DNA of 64,000 bases from Andalucia godoyi (GCA_009859145.1 VRVR01000012.1:248001-312000), one strand, 5' to 3'. Positions 19,052 through 30,520 are shown, counted from the stretch's first letter. Notes: generated from the letters alone by a model not told the origin. Numbers and translations are program-made.

Positions 19052-20473
19052 ATGGATCCTATCCTTCCAGATGGCACGCCTCGCAAGAAGATGGCATCGC
19101 CGGGAAAGCCACTGACGCCGGCCAAAAGGGTTTCTAGTGCGCAAGTGGTAGAAGACATGCTAATTATAGCCGAAGATTCAGTATCGTCGACGTACTCCTC
19201 TGCTTCTACTCACGCCACACCCATCCACAATCGTCTAGCATCCGGTGCTAGTGCCTCTTCGTCTTCCTCAACGCCTCTTGCAACCCCTATTTTTTCATCT
19301 TCGACCACTCCTGGGAAAAGGATCCGTCTTTCTCGCACGGATATTCTCGGGCTGCTTAACGAAAAGGATCAATCATCCTCAAGCGGTACTCTCAAAACAC
19401 GCGCACAGTCTCTGGCAAGTGAGTTTGCTGCTATCAAGAACGGAACCCCAACGAAGATCGAGGCAGCTTCGTTCGTACCACCCGTTCCCGTTGTACATTC
19501 CAAGCCGTCGATCGATAGTGAACAGCATCATGAAGCACAACTTCGGTCCGAGAGTCCCAAAAGAGTGTTTGCGGATTCTCTGGAAATCGCTAGGCTCCCG
19601 GAATCTTACAGAATGCTGTACTCGCAGTTTGCGGCGCTGGAGACAGCGTTCATGTTCTTGCACATGCGGAAACAAACAACCTCGCTACCCCGACTGAGAG
19701 AAGCAGTGCAAAGAATCACGAAAAAGGTGTTTGAAGACAAGCACCTTGCTCAGGCCCTGTACCTGTTTCCAGAGTCTTATCGGGTGCAGGTAGGAGTGGA
19801 TTCACAGCTTGTGCTTCTTGCGGACGAAGTGCCCCTGAAACCGGATCGAGTTGACCAGTTCCGAGATCGACTCGTTGCATTTTGGGAGTCGGTGGCGAAG
19901 ACGGATAATGTCGAGGTTCCGGAGATGATACTGCCGCTTGCGCAAGAAAAGAAAGCGTATTCGTACGCGTCTTTCAAGGAAGATGTCCAGGCGATTATTC
20001 CAAAGGTAGAATCTCCCATGATCCGCGCTGCGCTGGAACGAAAATATGGCTCGCCCTCGAAGTTTGTCGAACGGGAGGATCTGAAAGGAATCGCTCCGCA
20101 CATTGTAGAAATGGTTCGAAAAAAGGAAATGGAACGACAGCTTGTCCGAGATTCTGGTTACTTGGAACGCATGCAAAAACGGAAGGACGTCCAAGAGGCA
20201 ATTGCACTGATGGACTGCACTCGGAGCATCATGAAAGCAGAAAAGAAGTCGTCGATGATGCTCGAAGACCTCAAGAAGAAGGTCCATCCAGCAATGAGAA
20301 TACCTGTATCCAAAGAGAGATTGACGGAACTGGTGGAAATGTTGCTAAGAGAGGCGCCAGAGTGGGCGCGCCTCCAGGACATTTCGAGCGGCAAATGTTT
20401 TGTGCTTTCAAAGTCTGCGGATGCCAAGGTCGCCGACATCAAGAACCGGTTGCAAAGTTTGATACCTGAATAG
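19052..20473 (+). CDS. CDT1: DNA replication licensing factor Cdt1
   Basis: A 473-residue protein started at MDPILPDGTP. The first ~150 residues are Ser/Thr/Pro-rich with SP/TP sites, typical of the regulatory N-terminus. Residues about 180-330 carry the Cdt1 geminin-binding-like winged helix: LPESYRMLYSQFAALETAF, FMFLHMRKQTTSLPRLREAV, LAQALYLFPESYRV. Residues about 385-473 form the conserved C-terminal winged helix that binds MCM (PVSKERLTELVEMLLREAP, CFVLSKSADAKVADIKNRL). Cdt1 works with ORC and Cdc6 to load the MCM2-7 helicase at origins in G1 and is destroyed in S phase. The window also encodes APC/C parts, although no physical link is implied. Length fits the family. Confidence 0.85.
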   Translation: MDPILPDGTPRKKMASPGKPLTPAKRVSSAQVVEDMLIIAEDSVSSTYSSASTHATPIHNRLASGASASSSSSTPLATPIFSSSTTPGKRIRLSRTDILGLLNEKDQSSSSGTLKTRAQSLASEFAAIKNGTPTKIEAASFVPPVPVVHSKPSIDSEQHHEAQLRSESPKRVFADSLEIARLPESYRMLYSQFAALETAFMFLHMRKQTTSLPRLREAVQRITKKVFEDKHLAQALYLFPESYRVQVGVDSQLVLLADEVPLKPDRVDQFRDRLVAFWESVAKTDNVEVPEMILPLAQEKKAYSYASFKEDVQAIIPKVESPMIRAALERKYGSPSKFVEREDLKGIAPHIVEMVRKKEMERQLVRDSGYLERMQKRKDVQEAIALMDCTRSIMKAEKKSSMMLEDLKKKVHPAMRIPVSKERLTELVEMLLREAPEWARLQDISSGKCFVLSKSADAKVADIKNRLQSLIPE

Positions 20474-21116
20474 CCAACGTCATGGCGGGATGTGTACAGG
20501 TGCTGCATCCCACTGCGAGTTTGGTGGACCATCATTCGAAAATCCTAGATTCTGTTCTCGGAAATCATGCATGGAAAGCGAGCAGGGAAAGCCTAGTCCG
20601 CTCTGTATGCTGCATTTTACACGGATGGCACAGCGCAACTGGGATTCAAGGTGTGCAAAAATCAGAACTTTACAACGCTGTTTTTTCTCCCTCCCCTTCG
20701 GCTGGGTTTACACTCCACATGTATTCTGCGCAGAGCTTATTGTTGATGGTTGTTCCAGACTGGCGGGTGTTTGTTTCTCGAGAGATTGGCAGCACGTAAA
20801 GGAAAAGTTCTGGTTTATTATGATGATATTGTTTGTCCGCCGGCAGGTGGTGCTAGAGCAAAGTTTTTTAATGTGCAGTGTGTCCGGCAAGGATGGACCG
20901 AGACTGGAATGGCGCGCGCAATAGAGCATCGCAACGACATACGAGTTATCGTCTCACTAGCACTCGCGTATTGACCCCCTGTGCGCTCGGGCTTGTGCTA
21001 GGAACTCTGGAAGGTTGGGGGGGGGGGGGGGGGAGGGGGAGCGACAGAAACGGTGGGTGGGTGACAGCAATGATATGTACGTGTACTTAAATCGCTCAAA
21101 GACTTCCGAAAACATT
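20474..21116. other. intergenic region with poly-G tract
   Basis: Apart from the doubtful frameshifted frame above, the notable element is a G-rich tract at 21017-21039: a run of 17 G, an A, then five more G. It lies between convergent CDT1 and DRC3 ends and could form a quadruplex or simply be an assembly-prone homopolymer. Confidence 0.6.
20482..20974 (+). pseudogene. possible small gene with a +1 frameshift
   Basis: A frame opens at ATG 20482 (MAGCVQVLHPTASL) and runs 105 codons to a TAA, reading VVPDWRVFVSREIGST just before the stop. In the next frame, starting exactly there, the reading continues as KGKVLVYYDDIVCPPAGG...ARAIEHRNDIRVIV to a stop at 20974. Skipping one base at ACG-TAA-AGG would give a single protein of about 160 residues. 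I recognise no family. It may be a pseudogene, a sequencing error, programmed frameshifting, or chance, since another frame is open here too. It lies directly after CDT1. Confidence 0.25.
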
Positions 21117-22796
21117 CTATCCACTTTCCTCGGGAAGAAGCTGATTGGCAAGAGCTTCGAGCTTCTGCACAACAGAATCGCAGTAACTCCAAATCTCCTG
21201 CACGCGAGAGCGATTTCTCTTGTATTCTCGGTCCTGGACTGCCTTTACGAGTGCCTCCAGACTGCTTCGTTCTTTCTTCTGGAACGTCTCCTCTCTCGCG
21301 TTCAACTTTGACACATGGTTGTCATGGCTGGCGGTGAATGCTGTCGTGAAGACGTCCTTGTCGCTCAGGATCTGTCTCGTTACATCATCATACTCGTTGA
21401 GAACAGCATCGTCATTCTGAGCTTGTTCAAATCGGACAAAGGCCTTCTCGAACTGCTTCTCGGCAAAAATATTCTCGAGATCCTGCAGGCGCAGGAATGA
21501 ACTTTGAACAATCTCTTTCGTCTGATTCGACAAGACTTCCTGATCCTTGATATACTCCAAGTTCACGTTCTCAATTTGCTCCATCAGGATATTCTCCAAG
21601 TCAAGTAGGGACTGCTGAACTGATTTCAACTCATCCCGCATCAAATTAAGAAGATCATCCATTCTTCGCTCGGACGCTTCATCAAGCTCCCCCTCTGCCT
21701 CCATTCGTTGCTGGATGTCCAAAATTTCTCTCATTGCCCTCTTCTCAAGTTTCTCGAACTGCTTCACGATGTCTTTCCCATTGGAGTCGCTCTCCTCTTT
21801 TGCCTGCGCAACCGCAACCTCGTACTCTGTCGTGCATTCGCGCTTCTTCGTCAGCTGCGCAAGCATGTTCGTCTTGATTTCCAGAATCGCAAGAGTCATC
21901 TGCTCCTTGAAGGTGGTAAGCTGTTCTTCATACAATGGCTCGAACGCACGGATTTTCGGATACTCTGGATCCTCGGTAATTAGCGATTCGAGAAGAGATC
22001 CAAGACCAGACACATTCGCTGCGGCAAGTTCAGCATCCTCGGCAGCATTTTTGGCAGCGTCCAGCGCATCTGCATCTGCTTTCCTATCCTTCTCATCAAG
22101 TTCAAACAACAAATCCTCGTGCGCTTCCTTTGCAGCGACCTTCTCGGCAGCATCCACCAGCTTATAGTCAAGGTACTTGATGCCTGGGCAATGTGCAAGA
22201 CAGAATGACCGGTGTTCAGGGTCCTTATCAAGCGGATTACCAGCAATCGTCAACATGCGAAGCTTCTTGTATCGACGAAGATACAGAATTTCCTCAATTT
22301 TCTCAAGATTATTCTTTCCGATCGACAAACATTCCAGCTGCAGCAGCTTCTCCATCCCTTCAAGATGCGAGATCTGGTTGCCATAGAGGGTCAAATCGCA
22401 GAGATTAACTAAAGTGTGCAAATTTTCAATTTTTGCAATGTTGTTAAAAGAAAGATCAAGCCAGCGCAGGTTCACCATGTGTTGCAATCCATCGATTTTG
22501 TGAATATGGTTGTTATCGAGCTGCAGCATCGTTACCCACTTAAATGTCCCAAGATTCTTGATCTCGTGCAAATTACAAAACGAAAACGTGAACTTCTCAA
22601 TCTCTTCGGGTGGAGGTAGGCGATCCACCGGCTTTCCTTTAACGCCACCGCCGACTTGTGCACCTTGTTTTTTTCCGGCAAGAGCATTGTTCTGATCTCC
22701 ACTGTCCGCATTGATGGGGGGCGGAACGTAGACACAGCGTCTCAGCAAATCATCATTAATAACGTTGAAATCTTGCAGGACGGGAATCTTGTCCAT
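21117..22796 (-). CDS. DRC3: dynein regulatory complex subunit 3 (LRRC48/DRC3)
   Basis: A 559-residue axonemal protein. After a short N-terminus (MDKIPVLQDFNVINDDLLRR), residues about 65-190 contain SDS22-type leucine-rich repeats: VTMLQLDNNHIHKIDGL, LRWLDLSFNNIAKIENL, LCDLTLYGNQISHLEGM, LECLSIGKNNLEKIEEI. An LRR cap with NPLDKDPEHRSFCLAHCPGI and LDYKLVD follows, exactly as in LRRC48. The remainder is a long acidic coiled coil (about 210-555). DRC3 is part of the nexin-dynein regulatory complex that links outer doublets and controls ciliary bending, so the organism builds motile 9+2 flagella. The ATG is preceded by ATACAG-AAACC, a possible 3' splice site of a 5' UTR intron whose donor would lie in the repeat at 22984-23355. 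Confidence 0.9.
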   Translation of the reverse strand: MDKIPVLQDFNVINDDLLRRCVYVPPPINADSGDQNNALAGKKQGAQVGGGVKGKPVDRLPPPEEIEKFTFSFCNLHEIKNLGTFKWVTMLQLDNNHIHKIDGLQHMVNLRWLDLSFNNIAKIENLHTLVNLCDLTLYGNQISHLEGMEKLLQLECLSIGKNNLEKIEEILYLRRYKKLRMLTIAGNPLDKDPEHRSFCLAHCPGIKYLDYKLVDAAEKVAAKEAHEDLLFELDEKDRKADADALDAAKNAAEDAELAAANVSGLGSLLESLITEDPEYPKIRAFEPLYEEQLTTFKEQMTLAILEIKTNMLAQLTKKRECTTEYEVAVAQAKEESDSNGKDIVKQFEKLEKRAMREILDIQQRMEAEGELDEASERRMDDLLNLMRDELKSVQQSLLDLENILMEQIENVNLEYIKDQEVLSNQTKEIVQSSFLRLQDLENIFAEKQFEKAFVRFEQAQNDDAVLNEYDDVTRQILSDKDVFTTAFTASHDNHVSKLNAREETFQKKERSSLEALVKAVQDREYKRNRSRVQEIWSYCDSVVQKLEALANQLLPEESG

Positions 22797-22983
22797 GGTT
22801 TCTGTATGGTCGATTTTCTTTTCCGCGAGGACAGATCAAGGAGAATGAAAATCTTTTTTTATCTTTTTTTGTTGTGACAATGACGATTTCTTCAAAAGGA
22901 AGGAAGTAATATCAGTGTGGGAGAGAAGGAGAGGGAAAAAACGGTTGACTGCTTTGTCTGTCAACGTTGAACACCAAGCAATA

Positions 22984-23355
22984 CGATTTTCTTACCGTAG
23001 TCAAGTCCAGAATTTCTTCATTCTTCGTCATTTTCTTTCTTTCATTCTATTATTTCCTGCTTGTTTGTGTTTTATAATCGAACCCTCAGGCAGCACCTTT
23101 CGTCAAAGACAAAGACAAAGCATCACATGGCTCCAAAGAGGGATCTTCCCGACAAACTCACACCGGCCATGCCGGAAGATAGCAAGAACCAAGAAACCCG
23201 TTGATTCCTTGTCGGCGGAGGCGGGGAGCAAGAAGAAGCGATGACCCTCTGATGCAGAGCACTCTTCATTGAAGAGGTGGTGCTCGCCCCAAATTGGATC
23301 TGTCTTCGGTGACCGCTTCGCCGATGATCCATAGTGATTCATGTTTTGGCGAGCG
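22984..23355 (-). repeat. dispersed noncoding repeat, copy A
   Basis: Read on the minus strand, this segment matches 48638-48999 (+) in order over about 365 bases. Shared blocks are CGCTCGCCAAA, TCATCGG...GTCACCGA, GGGGCGAGCACCA, TCAGAGGGTCATCG, GGGAAGATCCCTCTTTGGAG and, at the end, AATTCTGGACTTGACTACGG followed by TAAGAAAATCG. The two copies differ by indels that are not multiples of three (a 23-base block around a CCGGCCATGCCGG palindrome is present only here), and no frame is conserved, so it is not coding. It points toward DRC3. Either a short transposable element or a structured RNA or leader exon would fit. Confidence 0.7.
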
Positions 23356-23559
23356 GTGTCTGCATATGTCCAAAAGATGAGCGATCGCGCGAAATAAAAG
23401 GATGGTAGTGGCAGTTCAGGATTTTTCATTTAAAAGTGAGCAACACCTACGATATCAGAAGAACGGGTTTTATTTATTATCTGTTTTTTTTCTTTTTAAA
23501 AAAATTCAAATACTTTGGTTCCAAGTTTGGAGCAAGGAAAAAACATCACGACACTGTTG
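23356..23559. other. short intergenic region
   Basis: Between the end of the MBOAT gene and the repeat. It is T-rich near 23480-23500. Nothing else is recognised. Confidence 0.5.
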
Positions 23560-25370
<1,811 letters not shown>

Positions 25371-25750
25371 GCACCCTTTGAAAATATATAATCTGCGGAA
25401 AAAACAATATCAATATCGAGGGAAAGTGTGAAGACCTATGGAAGTGGAGGAAAGAAACCCAATAAACAAGTGTTCGAGAGCACGAAAAGCAGAAAAGCAG
25501 AACCCGCAACACTGCATACCGAAACAGGCCCAATGTTGCAAAATCGGGAAAGGCCGGTCGGGGCGGGTACCGTCTACGACCAGAGAATGCAGCAAAAACG
25601 GTGGGACACTTCGTGGCTGACCTCGAACTGGTGACGGGGGGAGAACGGGGAAGGATAATCGACGAAACAGACGAACGAAGTTTTAATGAACAGATTGAAA
25701 ATCCTCTTAATTGAGAAGCTACTAATAAAGCTGCAGGCTGCGTTCCGTAA
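25371..25750. other. intergenic region, nothing recognised
   Basis: The gap separates two minus-strand genes. It holds open frames on both strands without coherent protein features. It should contain the promoter of the GUP1-like gene and the 3' end of the CCCH gene. No repeat or RNA gene is seen. Confidence 0.5.
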
Positions 25751-26587
25751 CTAGCAGTACATGGAACGAGTATTGATGGTTGCCGAGAACGTCTGCAGCG
25801 CTCCAGGCGCACCCGCCGCAACTGAACTAGTTGGAGTCGGCATGACATTGGTATTTGTATACAGAGACTCCGCGGTCACACTCTGGCCTGCCGTCCCTGA
25901 ATTGCTGTTGTACGGTGAATGGGGAAGCACGAGGCGAGCGGAGCCGTACAGTAAACCATTTGCATTGTTGATTGCGTCCATGAAAATGCTCGAGTGCGGA
26001 CCACTGAGCATAGTCGTGTGCGCAGACGCCTGGGAATGTAGCTGTGATGATCCAGATGTGGGAGCCGTGAAAGCATACTTTTCCATCAACTTGGATTTTT
26101 GAGAGTCTGAAATGGGTGAATGCGAATGCTTGCACCGTGCCCCATCTGGACAAGATCCTCGAAGATGAAAGTGAGGACAGGGAAAGAAATGCAGTTGATG
26201 GGAATACGTGCAATTGTCTCCCTTGTGACAATTCCCGGAAAAGAAGAACTTGCAGGGCTCTCGCGGAACAAATCCTCTACGTTTCGCGGGTGGATCCGCA
26301 ATGGATGATGATGATACTGACGACGGCGACGGTGTTGGTGATGGCAAAGGCACGGCGACTGCATTGGGATGTGTATTTGAAAATGAAGGTAGTAGTCCTG
26401 AGGAAGACGAGCTTGCCACGGGCGTTGGTCGGTGTTTGTACAGCCCGACAGCCTGCTCTTCTCTCTCGAGTTCTGCACGTGCTCGCTTTGGGTTTCTCGT
26501 CGCCGGAAGTTGCTTTCGCAATGCTGCAATGATGTCATCGCTCCTTGCAGTTGTGCGCCGATACAGCAAAGGGAACGATACAGGCAT
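25751..26587 (-). CDS. tandem CCCH zinc-finger protein
   Basis: A 278-residue protein. Two CCCH fingers sit side by side at about residues 112-155: CKFFFSGNCHKGDNCTYSH (C-x7-C-x5-C-x3-H) and CPHFHLRGSCPDGARCKHSH (C-x8... with the same C-x5-C-x3-H ending). Such pairs bind single-stranded RNA and occur in mRNA processing and turnover factors. The N-terminus is basic, then Ser/Pro-rich; the C-terminus is Ser/Thr/Asn/His-rich and probably disordered. No RING or helicase domain accompanies the fingers, so a CPSF30 or unkempt assignment is not justified. Likely a nuclear or cytoplasmic RNA-binding protein. Confidence 0.8.
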   Translation of the reverse strand: MPVSFPLLYRRTTARSDDIIAALRKQLPATRNPKRARAELEREEQAVGLYKHRPTPVASSSSSGLLPSFSNTHPNAVAVPLPSPTPSPSSVSSSSIADPPAKRRGFVPREPCKFFFSGNCHKGDNCTYSHQLHFFPCPHFHLRGSCPDGARCKHSHSPISDSQKSKLMEKYAFTAPTSGSSQLHSQASAHTTMLSGPHSSIFMDAINNANGLLYGSARLVLPHSPYNSNSGTAGQSVTAESLYTNTNVMPTPTSSVAAGAPGALQTFSATINTRSMYC

Positions 26588-26826
26588 ACTGCGTTGTTTT
26601 TGTTTGTTCTTATGACGTAAATCTGTCTTCTGTCTCTGGACTTCGGTGTTCGCTATTCGGAAGTTCCGAGATTTTGCAATTTTACGGAAAAAGACAGAAA
26701 GGGCCTCGGAAAGATCAGAGTGGTTCTACAACAGATATTCAAAGGGCCAAGCAGGCAGGTACAGGACGAGTGAACAACAGCTGGCGATGGTGGACGGAGA
26801 CAGCATGATGATAACAGTCATGGTTT

Positions 26827-27441
26827 TTACTTTCGGAATGCCCGCATTTGCTGGAACATTAAATAGCCCGCGACACCAAACACAGACAGTGCGGCGATCA
26901 AATGCGACACAACTTCAGGCCAGGTAGTACCGTCATCGGCTGGTGCCAAAGCACCGCAGACTGCAGACGATTCGTCCGGCGCTCCTTCTTCCTTTTCAAT
27001 GATTGCCATGGACTTGTGAGAAGGAGCGAGATTGCAAGTGAAGGCATCACTTTGAATGCGAGCAACCACCGCGTTACCTGGGTGGAGTCGCACGGAAACA
27101 TCAAAGTGAAACAGTGCACCTTCTCTGTCCACCGAAGACTCTGTGATATTGAACGGGCCAATGTCAAACATTGTTTTGCGATCTTGCACAAGAGCGTGGC
27201 CAGTGTGATGTCCACGAACGGGTACGTCATGCCCTTGCTCATCGCGACAGTGGACTTCCATAAACACGTGACTGCCTTCCGCATGCGCAGGAAGATCGTT
27301 GATGATCGATCTCACCGTGACCGCACGAGTTGTGTGCTGCGGATTGCGGACTTCAAGATTATACAACCGACTGCGACCGCTGCGATACGTAATGACAAAT
27401 GAAGAACTCTGAAACCGAGGGTCAAGAATCTCAATCGCCAT
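26827..27441 (-). CDS. tail-anchored protein with beta-rich cytosolic domain, unknown
   Basis: A 204-residue protein. Residues 1-135 are predicted beta-rich with alternating hydrophobics (SSFVITYRSGRSRLYNLEVR, RAVTVRSIINDLP, GALFHFDVSVRLHPGNAVVA). A loop of acidic residues follows, then a C-terminal hydrophobic helix at about 178-197 (VSHLIAALSVFGVAGYLMFQ) with a short basic end (RAFRK). That is the layout of a tail-anchored membrane protein, like the MSP-domain VAP family, but I do not see the VAP signature. Function not recognised. Confidence 0.6.
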   Translation of the reverse strand: MAIEILDPRFQSSSFVITYRSGRSRLYNLEVRNPQHTTRAVTVRSIINDLPAHAEGSHVFMEVHCRDEQGHDVPVRGHHTGHALVQDRKTMFDIGPFNITESSVDREGALFHFDVSVRLHPGNAVVARIQSDAFTCNLAPSHKSMAIIEKEEGAPDESSAVCGALAPADDGTTWPEVVSHLIAALSVFGVAGYLMFQQMRAFRK

Positions 27442-27755
27442 TTTCTACAATCCAACACAGCTATTTTAGCAGATTTAAGCAAATCTATCTCTCGCTCACC
27501 TCCACACACGCACTCACGCACGGACACACACGGACACACGGACACACGTTACCCTCTCACTCTCTGTCACACGAACGAACGAACAAACGACACCACACAC
27601 ACCAGATTCTGCGCAGGCTTTCAAAAATAGTTTAAAAAAATACAACACCGAAGGTCTCTTCCAGACACACATCGGGCAATCGAGAAAATCAATTCCCCGA
27701 CAGGAGTCGGGGTCCTTGCTGGTTTTACAGCAGGCTGTGAAGGCCGAAGATCTGC

Positions 27756-27900
27756 GCCTACATTGTACACTAACCCACGGATAAAACATCGCTGATCACC
27801 CATAATCAATGCTGCAACCCAGCATGCACAGCATGATTGGGAAGGGGTAGGTCCCAACACGCCCCTCGGCATGAGCGAGGTTCCCAAGATAGATGCTGCG
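27756..27900 (+). repeat. third member of the 38 kb repeat family
   Basis: GCCTACATTGTACACTAACCC at 27756-27776 corresponds to the CCTACATTAT block at 163 and on the minus strand at 38423. Positions 27841-27900 (GAAGGGGTAGGTCCCAACACGCC and on through CGGC and GATAGATG) match minus-strand 38372-38313 at about 80 percent over the best 32 bases. Order and spacing agree roughly, so the three segments appear related. Whether the ancestor was an RNA gene, a transposon or a gene is not clear. Confidence 0.45.
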
Positions 27901-28431
27901 TTGCATGGACAATAAAAATAAGAATAAAAATAATGAAATGAGCGTCGCTGTGCGAGAATGCAACGCGACTGCGTATTTATATAGGGATTTCATGATCAAA
28001 ATGGGGCGAAACGAATCGGGCATCGTGTGACGGAGCTGTCAAGATAGCAAACGCATGAGCACGGCGCGTGGTAGTGTTTTGTTTGCGTGCGCTTCAGATT
28101 CCTTCATCATATCGCAATAAGTGGCAACGGTTGTGCCGATTGTACAGATGCAAAGTGGGGAACACGCCGTCACCTTGCGACACCCAGCTGTGCAATACAG
28201 TACACGCAAGCAGAAAATAGCAAAATAACGATCAAGTGCATGCTAAGAAAGCAGGCACGCAATGCAGCAGCGGCCATGCACAAAAGCCATTCAAACAGAA
28301 GAAGACTGTTGCGTTTGTGGAAAATCAAAGTTCGCTGAAGACCTTACTCCATAGAAAGCAACGAACTGGCGAAGAAAAAATCAAAAAGGAAAGTACAGGA
28401 TATGCTTTTGCGAGGGTCGCTGTTTATTCTC

Positions 28432-28650
28432 TCATTCTGCCTTGTTGCGAGTTGCCCGGTCTCCAGCTCCGCCATCGTCTTCTTGAACGGCAAGACACTC
28501 GTTCTTGCGCAGCTGGTCTTGCATGGTGAAAAATATGCCGTGTGTATTGTCTTCGTTCGGTACGTGCACGCCGTGAGTCTTGTCCGAGTATTTTGCGTCC
28601 TTTGGGCTTCGGTGAATCGGCGCTTGCTGTCCTGTCTTGTCTGTATTCAT
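28432..28650 (-). CDS. possible small hydrophilic protein
   Basis: A 72-codon frame (MNTDKTGQQAPIHRSPKDAK...) preceded by a T-rich tract on its own strand. It contains two similar units, SDKTHGVHV and EDNTHGIFF. No family is recognised, and the opposite strand is also open here, so it may be chance. Confidence 0.25.
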   Translation of the reverse strand: MNTDKTGQQAPIHRSPKDAKYSDKTHGVHVPNEDNTHGIFFTMQDQLRKNECLAVQEDDGGAGDRATRNKAE

Positions 28651-29272
28651 GGTCTTGTGGGTTTGTGAATAGCGAAAAGAAAACGTCGTGTGTACTTTGT
28701 GGTGATACTAAACATTAATTTAAAAAAGAGAAGGGGCGGAAAAGAAAAAGAAGAATTAAAGATGCTCTTTTAAAAAAACGGTATCGCACATGCTTCAACT
28801 TCAGTGGAAGTGCAAAAGAGGTGCGACCAGAATACCTTCCATTTTCTGTTTCTATGCGTCAGATGGAATATGGTGCCAGCGTAACAAGGTAGGAAGCACA
28901 CCATCTCGTTGATTACCAACGTTCATTTCCATTCATCATACCAAGAAAGAACTTGGAAGGATCAAGGAAAAGAAAAAAGGAGGAATGTAAAACAAAAAAA
29001 TTAGAAAAAGAAAAACAAGGAGAAACAGACAAGATGGAAGACTTCAGAATGCAAAGAGCGAAGGTGGACGAGCGGAGGAGCAAATTCCTTGGCGTGTTTT
29101 CGCTAGCATCAATCAAGCGAATCTCCAAGGAAAACTGGAATGACATGTCAGCGTGTCAGCGGGGCAGGTTGGCTATCTTCTCGAGAGGGAGAAAAGGCAA
29201 TAGAAACTGGCGCAGGGGGACAGTTCGTTTCTGAATTGATCTGTTATTCTATTAGTTTCGGCAGTGGACACC

Positions 29273-30520
29273 ATGTTCCGTCGATTTTTGAGTTCTGCTG
29301 TGCACTCTGGATCTCCGCGCACATTGGGAGAGGTTTCCAATTTTCCCGGCGCAAAGGCACCTTTTACACACGATCTCTCGTTTTTGAAGGGAAATGATCC
29401 GCTGCCTGTTTTCCGAATTCTGAGTGCAAATGGTGAAGTGCTAAACCCAGCTTACGATCCCAAGCTAACCGATGAGCATGCAGTTAAGCTGATGGAAGGC
29501 ATGGTTCGCTTGAATACGCTGGACATGATTCTGTACAATGCGCAACGACAAGGCCGAATTTCGTTCTACATGACCAATACGGGAGAAGAAGCTGTCCAGT
29601 TTGGATCCTCCACTGTGCTGCATCCAGAAGATGAGATATTTGCGCAATATCGCGAGGCTGGAGTCCTGTTGGAGAGAGGCTTCTCTTTGCAAGAATTGAT
29701 GGCACAGTGCTTTGGATCGTACAAGGACAATGGAAAAGGCCGCCAGATGCCGGTCCACTATGGATCAAAGAAACTTCACTTCCAGACCATCTCGTCTCCT
29801 CTTGGAACCCAGATTCCACAAGCGGCAGGGGCTGGGTATGCCATGAAGTTGCTTGGCAAACCGAACGTCGTCATGTGCTACTTTGGAGACGGCGCCGCTT
29901 CTGAAGGTGATTTCCATGCGGCTCTGAATTTTGCTGCAACGCTTGAATGCCCCACTGTGTTTTTCTGCAGAAACAATGGATATGCTATCTCTACCCCAAC
30001 ATCCGATCAGTATCGAGGCGACGGAATTGTGGCCAGAGGACTGGGATATGGAATTCATTCTGTTCGGGTTGATGGAAATGACTTGCTTGCTGTCATCGCG
30101 TGCACGAAAGCTGCACGTGAACTTGCAGTTGAAAAGAAAGCCCCTGTGTTGATCGAAGCGATGACGTACCGTGGAGGCCACCACTCCACGTCGGATGATT
30201 CCACACGCTATCGTTCGGAAGCCGAATTGAACTACTGGAACCGGGAGCAGAATCCGATTGCACGTTTCCGACACTATCTTTTCGGCCGCAAGCTGTGGAC
30301 GGAAGATCGCGAGAAGGAGTTGCAGTTGCAGGTTCGAAAGCAGGTTCTGGCCGAGCTGGACGCTGCAGAAAAAGATCCAAAGCCTGCCATTGAACAACTG
30401 TTTGAAGATGTCTACGAAAGCATGCCGTGGCATCTTCAAGAGCAGAAGCAGGAGATGTTAGCGCATGTTCGCAAGTATGCGAAAGATTACAAACTAGAGG
30501 AATTTGCAAAGAATGTTTAG
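29273..30520 (+). CDS. BCKDHA: 2-oxoisovalerate (branched-chain 2-oxoacid) dehydrogenase E1 alpha subunit, mitochondrial
   Basis: A 415-residue protein starting at MFRRFLSSAVHSGSPR, a basic amphipathic presequence (an ATG three codons earlier is possible). It decarboxylates the 2-oxoacids of Leu, Ile and Val with thiamine diphosphate in the matrix. The TPP motif is intact: GDGAASEGDFHAALNFAA...NNGYAIS (GDG-x~27-NN). The substrate block ISFYMTNTGEEAVQFGS and AQYREAGVLL are conserved. The phosphorylation loop YRGGHHSTSDDSTRYR, around residue 300, retains the serines that BCKDH kinase modifies in animals, so kinase control is plausible. The beta subunit and E2 are not in the window. Length and colinearity are normal for the family. 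Confidence 0.95.
   Translation: MFRRFLSSAVHSGSPRTLGEVSNFPGAKAPFTHDLSFLKGNDPLPVFRILSANGEVLNPAYDPKLTDEHAVKLMEGMVRLNTLDMILYNAQRQGRISFYMTNTGEEAVQFGSSTVLHPEDEIFAQYREAGVLLERGFSLQELMAQCFGSYKDNGKGRQMPVHYGSKKLHFQTISSPLGTQIPQAAGAGYAMKLLGKPNVVMCYFGDGAASEGDFHAALNFAATLECPTVFFCRNNGYAISTPTSDQYRGDGIVARGLGYGIHSVRVDGNDLLAVIACTKAARELAVEKKAPVLIEAMTYRGGHHSTSDDSTRYRSEAELNYWNREQNPIARFRHYLFGRKLWTEDREKELQLQVRKQVLAELDAAEKDPKPAIEQLFEDVYESMPWHLQEQKQEMLAHVRKYAKDYKLEEFAKNV

Larger units (their letters stand above)
27442..29272. other. 1.8 kb intergenic region with RNA-like block and a small frame
   Basis: The stretch starts with GGACACAC-type repeats (27507-27548). Between 27640 and 27905 lies a block of strong local pairing, for example CCCCGAC...GTCGGGG at 27697-27714 and GCTGGTTTTACAGC at 27718-27731. 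It shares sequence with the relic segments at 163-478 and 38313-38423. A 72-codon minus frame is at 28432-28650. The rest, up to the BCKDHA start, is AT-rich and shows nothing else. Confidence 0.5.

Noticed and set aside
21017-21039. Telomere or origin signal in the poly-G tract
   Set aside because: A near-homopolymer with no repeat unit; position between convergent genes gives no support.
28087-28338. ArfGAP-like zinc finger (GCADC...C) in a short plus frame
   Set aside because: Only one CxxC and no WxxxxxGxxxCxxCxxxHR continuation; no other support.
28402-28668. Signal-peptide-like frame MLLRGSLFILSFCLVASC
   Set aside because: It is antisense to the equally open 72-codon minus frame and becomes Val/Leu/Cys-rich noise without a domain.
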